Assembly (NCBI GenBank): GCA_030603465.1
Contig: JAUVXT010000156.1
Span: 1-6,304, forward strand
DNA from: Deltaproteobacteria bacterium
GTDB taxonomy: Bacteria; Desulfobacterota; Syntrophia; Syntrophales; UBA2210
Reading direction: 5' to 3'
Length of the DNA: 6,304 nucleotides
In this document: one piece after another, positions 3,486-6,304 of the stretch
How positions within the stretch are numbered: position 1 is the stretch's first letter
Layout: each line of letters opens with the position of its first letter
The notes under the pieces: generated by a model
What the model saw: the letters and a program-made list of their open reading frames with translations, nothing else
What the model was told of the DNA's origin: nothing
Databases searched by the model: none
Translations under genes and position numbers: made by a program

Positions 3486-6167
3486 GTGACCGATAAAAAG
3501 TACGTATATTTCTTTGGAGATGGAAAGGCGGATGGAGTCGCCGGCATGAAAAATCTACTCGGTGGGAAAGGGGCCAATATGGCCGAAATGACAACCCTTG
3601 GAATTCCGGTTCCCGCCGGGTTTACTATTACGACGGAGGTTTGCACATACTTCTACGAGCACGATAGAAAGTATCCCGGGGCATTGGAAAAAGAGGTTAA
3701 AGAGGCGTTGGGCAAAGTGGAGGAAGTCATGGGAGCCAGGTTTGGCGATCCCGGCAATCCTCTTCTGATATCTGTACGTTCCGGCGCCCGAATTTCCATG
3801 CCGGGCATGATGGATACGGTGCTCAATATCGGCCTGAACGATGAGGTGATTAAGGGATTGATTGCCAGGACCGGGAATGAGCGTTTCGCGTACGATGTAT
3901 ACCGCAGGTTCGTGAACATGTATGGTGATGTAGTTCTGGGGGTGGGCCCCAGGGATGAGAAGGAACACAATCCCTTCGAAGAGATTATGGACCGGAAAAA
4001 GAAAGAGTGTGGCGTAAAACTCGATAATGAGCTGACAGCGGAAGACCTTAAAGATCTGGTGGCCCGGTTTAAGGCGCTGATCAAGGATCGGCTTAAGAGG
4101 GATTTTCCGGATGATCCTATGGAACAGCTCTGGGGAGCAATCCACGCTGTTTTTAATTCCTGGCATATTCCACGGGCAATTGCCTACAGAGAGATAAACA
4201 ATATCCCCGGGAATTGGGGTACGGCGGTAAATGTTCAGTCAATGGTCTTTGGAAATATGGGGGACGATTGTGCTACCGGAGTCGCCTTTACCCGCGACCC
4301 GGCTACCGGTGAAAATTACTTTTATGGCGAGTATCTGATCAATGCTCAGGGTGAGGATGTTGTGGCCGGCATTAGAACGCCGCAGCCTTTGAATCGCGCC
4401 AAGGAAGTTCCTGAGGGAGTGAGTACGCTTGAGGATGAGATGCCGGATCAGTACAGGCAACTGGATGAGATTCGCGCCAGGCTGGAGGAACATTACAAAG
4501 AGATGCAGGACATAGAGTTCACCATTCAACAGGGAAAACTGTGGATGCTGCAGACGAGGACAGGGAAGCGAACCGCAGCTTCCGCTGTAAAGATTGCAGT
4601 CGATATGGTGAATGAAAAACTGATTGACAAAAAGACCGCTATTATGAGGGTCGATGCGGAGCAGCTTGATCAACTTCTCCATCCTACCTTGGAGCCGAAG
4701 GCGGAAAAGATTCTGATTGCCAAAGGTCTGCCTGCCAGTCCCGGAGCGGGCGTTGGGCAGGTAGTTTTTTCTGCTGAAGAGGCTGAAGAATGGGCGAGCG
4801 ATGGGAAAAAAGTTGTCCTGGTAAGGTCAGAGACCAGCCCCGATGATATCAGGGGTATGAATGTGGCCGAAGGTATTTTGACCAGCCGGGGCGGAATGAC
4901 GAGCCATGCCGCAGTGGTGGCCCGTGGTATGGGCAAATCCTGCGTGGCTGGTTGCAGTGAAGTAAATATTGTCTATAAGAATGAGCAGTTTACCGCGGGC
5001 GATGTTATTATTAAGAGGGGTGACTGGATCAGCATCGATGGCTCCAAGGGCGAGGTTTATAAGGGTAAAGTAGAGAAGGTAGTTCCTGAACTGGCCGGAG
5101 AATTTCGTACCTTTATGGATTTGGTCGATGAATTTCGTACTATGGGTGTGCGCACAAACGCGGATACGCCCCATGATTCGAGCGTGGCAAGGGACTTTGG
5201 CGCCGAAGGCATCGGGCTCTGCCGTACCGAGCATATGTTCTTCAAGGGAGATCGTATAACGGCGGTTCATGAGATGATTCTCTCTGATGATGAAGAGGGC
5301 AGGCGCAAGGCCCTTGCAAAAATCCTTCCCATGCAGAGGGAGGATTTCGAGGGTATATTCAGGGCTATGGATGGTTTCCCCGTTACAATCCGCACCCTTG
5401 ATCCACCGCTTCACGAATTCTTGCCGCAGACAAAGCCTGAAATTAAAGAACTTGCAAACTCTCTGGGTGTAGAACTTTCCGAACTGGAGCAGCGGATAGA
5501 GGCCCTTTCCGAGGCCAACCCCATGCTGGGACTTCGTGGTTGCCGTCTGGGTATCACACACCCCGAAATCACCGAAATGCAGGCGAGGGCAATTTTTGAG
5601 GCTGCCTGCGTAGTGGCGAAGGAAGGGAAAAAGGTTCATCCTGAAATTATGATTCCCCTGGTCAGTACGACAGAAGAGCTTAGGAAACAGAAGGAGATTG
5701 TATGCCGCGCAGCCGATGAGGTTATGAAAGAAAAGGGTATGGAAATCGATTATCTGGTGGGTACTATGATAGAATTGCCCAGGGCCGCGCTGACGGCCGA
5801 CCAGATTGCCGGGGAGGCCGAGTTCTTCTCCTTCGGAACAAATGACCTGACCCAGACAACATTTGGATTATCGCGTGACGATGCGGGGAAATTTCTACCA
5901 ATGTATGTAAAGGAGGGCATTCTCCCCCGTGATCCTTTTGTTTCAATAGACGAGGATGGTGTGGGACAGTTGGTGAAAATGGGTGTCGAAAAAGGGCGCA
6001 GTGCGCGCAAGGACCTCAAGATAGGCATATGCGGTGAGCATGGTGGCGATCCTTCATCGGTGGAGTTCTGTTACAGGGTGGGGTTGAACTATGTAAGCTG
6101 TTCACCTTATCGGGTTCCCATTGCACGACTGGCTGCGGCGCAGGCGGCTATCCGTAAAGAGAAATAG
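3486..6167 (+). CDS. ppdK: Pyruvate,phosphate dikinase
   Basis: A cytoplasmic enzyme that reversibly converts pyruvate + ATP + phosphate to PEP + AMP + pyrophosphate, used for gluconeogenesis or PPi-linked glycolysis. Numbered from the GTG (893 aa, the normal bacterial length), the N-terminal ATP-grasp domain shows LLGGKGANMAEM (24-35) and SVRSGARISMPGMMDT (96-111). The swivelling phosphohistidine domain has GGMTSHAAV, with catalytic His474 and the Thr472 that a PPDK regulatory protein would phosphorylate. The C-terminal PEP/pyruvate TIM barrel has GLCRTEHMF (577-585), NPMLGLRGCRLG (678-689), EIMIPL, GTMIELPRAAL, FGTNDLTQTTFG (783-794) and the catalytic Cys849 in GICGEHGGDP. All key residues are present and the frame is intact. 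The gene stands alone, divergent from the methyltransferase, with a terminator 26 bp downstream. The 14 extra codons back to ATG 3444 are not family-like and are excluded. Confidence 0.97.
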   Translation: MTDKKYVYFFGDGKADGVAGMKNLLGGKGANMAEMTTLGIPVPAGFTITTEVCTYFYEHDRKYPGALEKEVKEALGKVEEVMGARFGDPGNPLLISVRSGARISMPGMMDTVLNIGLNDEVIKGLIARTGNERFAYDVYRRFVNMYGDVVLGVGPRDEKEHNPFEEIMDRKKKECGVKLDNELTAEDLKDLVARFKALIKDRLKRDFPDDPMEQLWGAIHAVFNSWHIPRAIAYREINNIPGNWGTAVNVQSMVFGNMGDDCATGVAFTRDPATGENYFYGEYLINAQGEDVVAGIRTPQPLNRAKEVPEGVSTLEDEMPDQYRQLDEIRARLEEHYKEMQDIEFTIQQGKLWMLQTRTGKRTAASAVKIAVDMVNEKLIDKKTAIMRVDAEQLDQLLHPTLEPKAEKILIAKGLPASPGAGVGQVVFSAEEAEEWASDGKKVVLVRSETSPDDIRGMNVAEGILTSRGGMTSHAAVVARGMGKSCVAGCSEVNIVYKNEQFTAGDVIIKRGDWISIDGSKGEVYKGKVEKVVPELAGEFRTFMDLVDEFRTMGVRTNADTPHDSSVARDFGAEGIGLCRTEHMFFKGDRITAVHEMILSDDEEGRRKALAKILPMQREDFEGIFRAMDGFPVTIRTLDPPLHEFLPQTKPEIKELANSLGVELSELEQRIEALSEANPMLGLRGCRLGITHPEITEMQARAIFEAACVVAKEGKKVHPEIMIPLVSTTEELRKQKEIVCRAADEVMKEKGMEIDYLVGTMIELPRAALTADQIAGEAEFFSFGTNDLTQTTFGLSRDDAGKFLPMYVKEGILPRDPFVSIDEDGVGQLVKMGVEKGRSARKDLKIGICGEHGGDPSSVEFCYRVGLNYVSCSPYRVPIARLAAAQAAIRKEK

Positions 6168-6193
6168 ATTATTTCGTGGATGAGTGTTTTTAA

Positions 6194-6225
6194 GCAGAAA
6201 GACCGCCTCGGGGCGGTCTTTCTGC
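6194..6225 (+). terminator. Strong hairpin terminator after ppdK
   Basis: A perfect 14-bp stem, GCAGAAAGACCGCC (6194-6207) with GGCGGTCTTTCTGC (6212-6225), encloses a TCGG loop. The U-rich part lies inside the descending arm (TCTTTCT), and matching A's in the ascending arm make it likely to act in both directions. There is no long T-run after the stem, so efficiency is uncertain. Position 26 bp after the ppdK stop supports the call. Confidence 0.85.
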
Positions 6226-6304
6226 GTCAGCTTTTGTATTATGCGGCGGTCCATCAACTTGAATGCGAAAGAGGTAATAATTTTCAGGTGATTTCTGAAG
6301 AGGA

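Noticed and set aside
4827..5639. 270-codon minus-strand frame antisense to ppdK
   Set aside because: Shadow of the long coding sequence; rich in His/Cys runs with no recognisable domain.
6226..6304. Possible start of a further gene after the terminator
   Set aside because: Only 79 bases; a GAAGAGGA at the very end could be a ribosome binding site, but no coding sequence is visible.

Overview
The window joins two different kinds of DNA. The right two thirds (about 2030-6230) is ordinary chromosome: a THUMP-type RNA methyltransferase on the minus strand and, divergent from it, a full-length pyruvate,phosphate dikinase (ppdK) on the plus strand, closed by a strong hairpin terminator. The left third (1 to about 2028) reads as the attI-proximal end of a chromosomal integron. 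It holds three gene cassettes, all on the minus strand, separated by two attC-like recombination sites. The stretch where intI should sit holds only a 30-codon plus-strand ORF resembling the first residues of an integron integrase.

Layout of the left part, in the direction of cassette transcription (right to left). The putative attI region is at about 1684-1763, with two near-identical palindromes 40 bp apart. Cassette 1 (about 1055-1689) carries a 179-aa protein with a HEPN/DUF4145-like RNxRxH motif and ends in attC-1 (1049-1118). Cassette 2 (about 211-1054) carries small membrane ORFs that may be one frameshifted gene, followed by a 122-aa unknown protein, and ends in attC-2 (205-269). Cassette 3 (210 leftward, cut by the window edge) carries a protein with an N-terminal membrane helix behind a very strong ribosome binding site. 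Between attI and the integrase remnant (1936-2028) lie two REP-like CCCCGC...GCGGGG hairpins in the same orientation. The remnant stops 2 bp from the end of the methyltransferase gene, so the rest of the integrase appears to have been deleted.

The 237 bp between the last bases of the methyltransferase reading frame and the first possible ppdK start codon hold a plausible ppdK promoter with two palindromes. The 79 bases after the terminator show no gene.

Organism: the ppdK N-terminus, the presence of a sedentary integron, REP-like hairpins and a single-domain RlmL/YpsC-type methyltransferase suggest an environmental bacterium, possibly a Desulfobacterota-like anaerobe. This is inference and not firm. 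PPDK interconverts pyruvate and PEP and would serve central carbon metabolism; the methyltransferase is a housekeeping RNA-modification gene. The integron cassettes are unrelated accessory cargo inserted next to these core genes.
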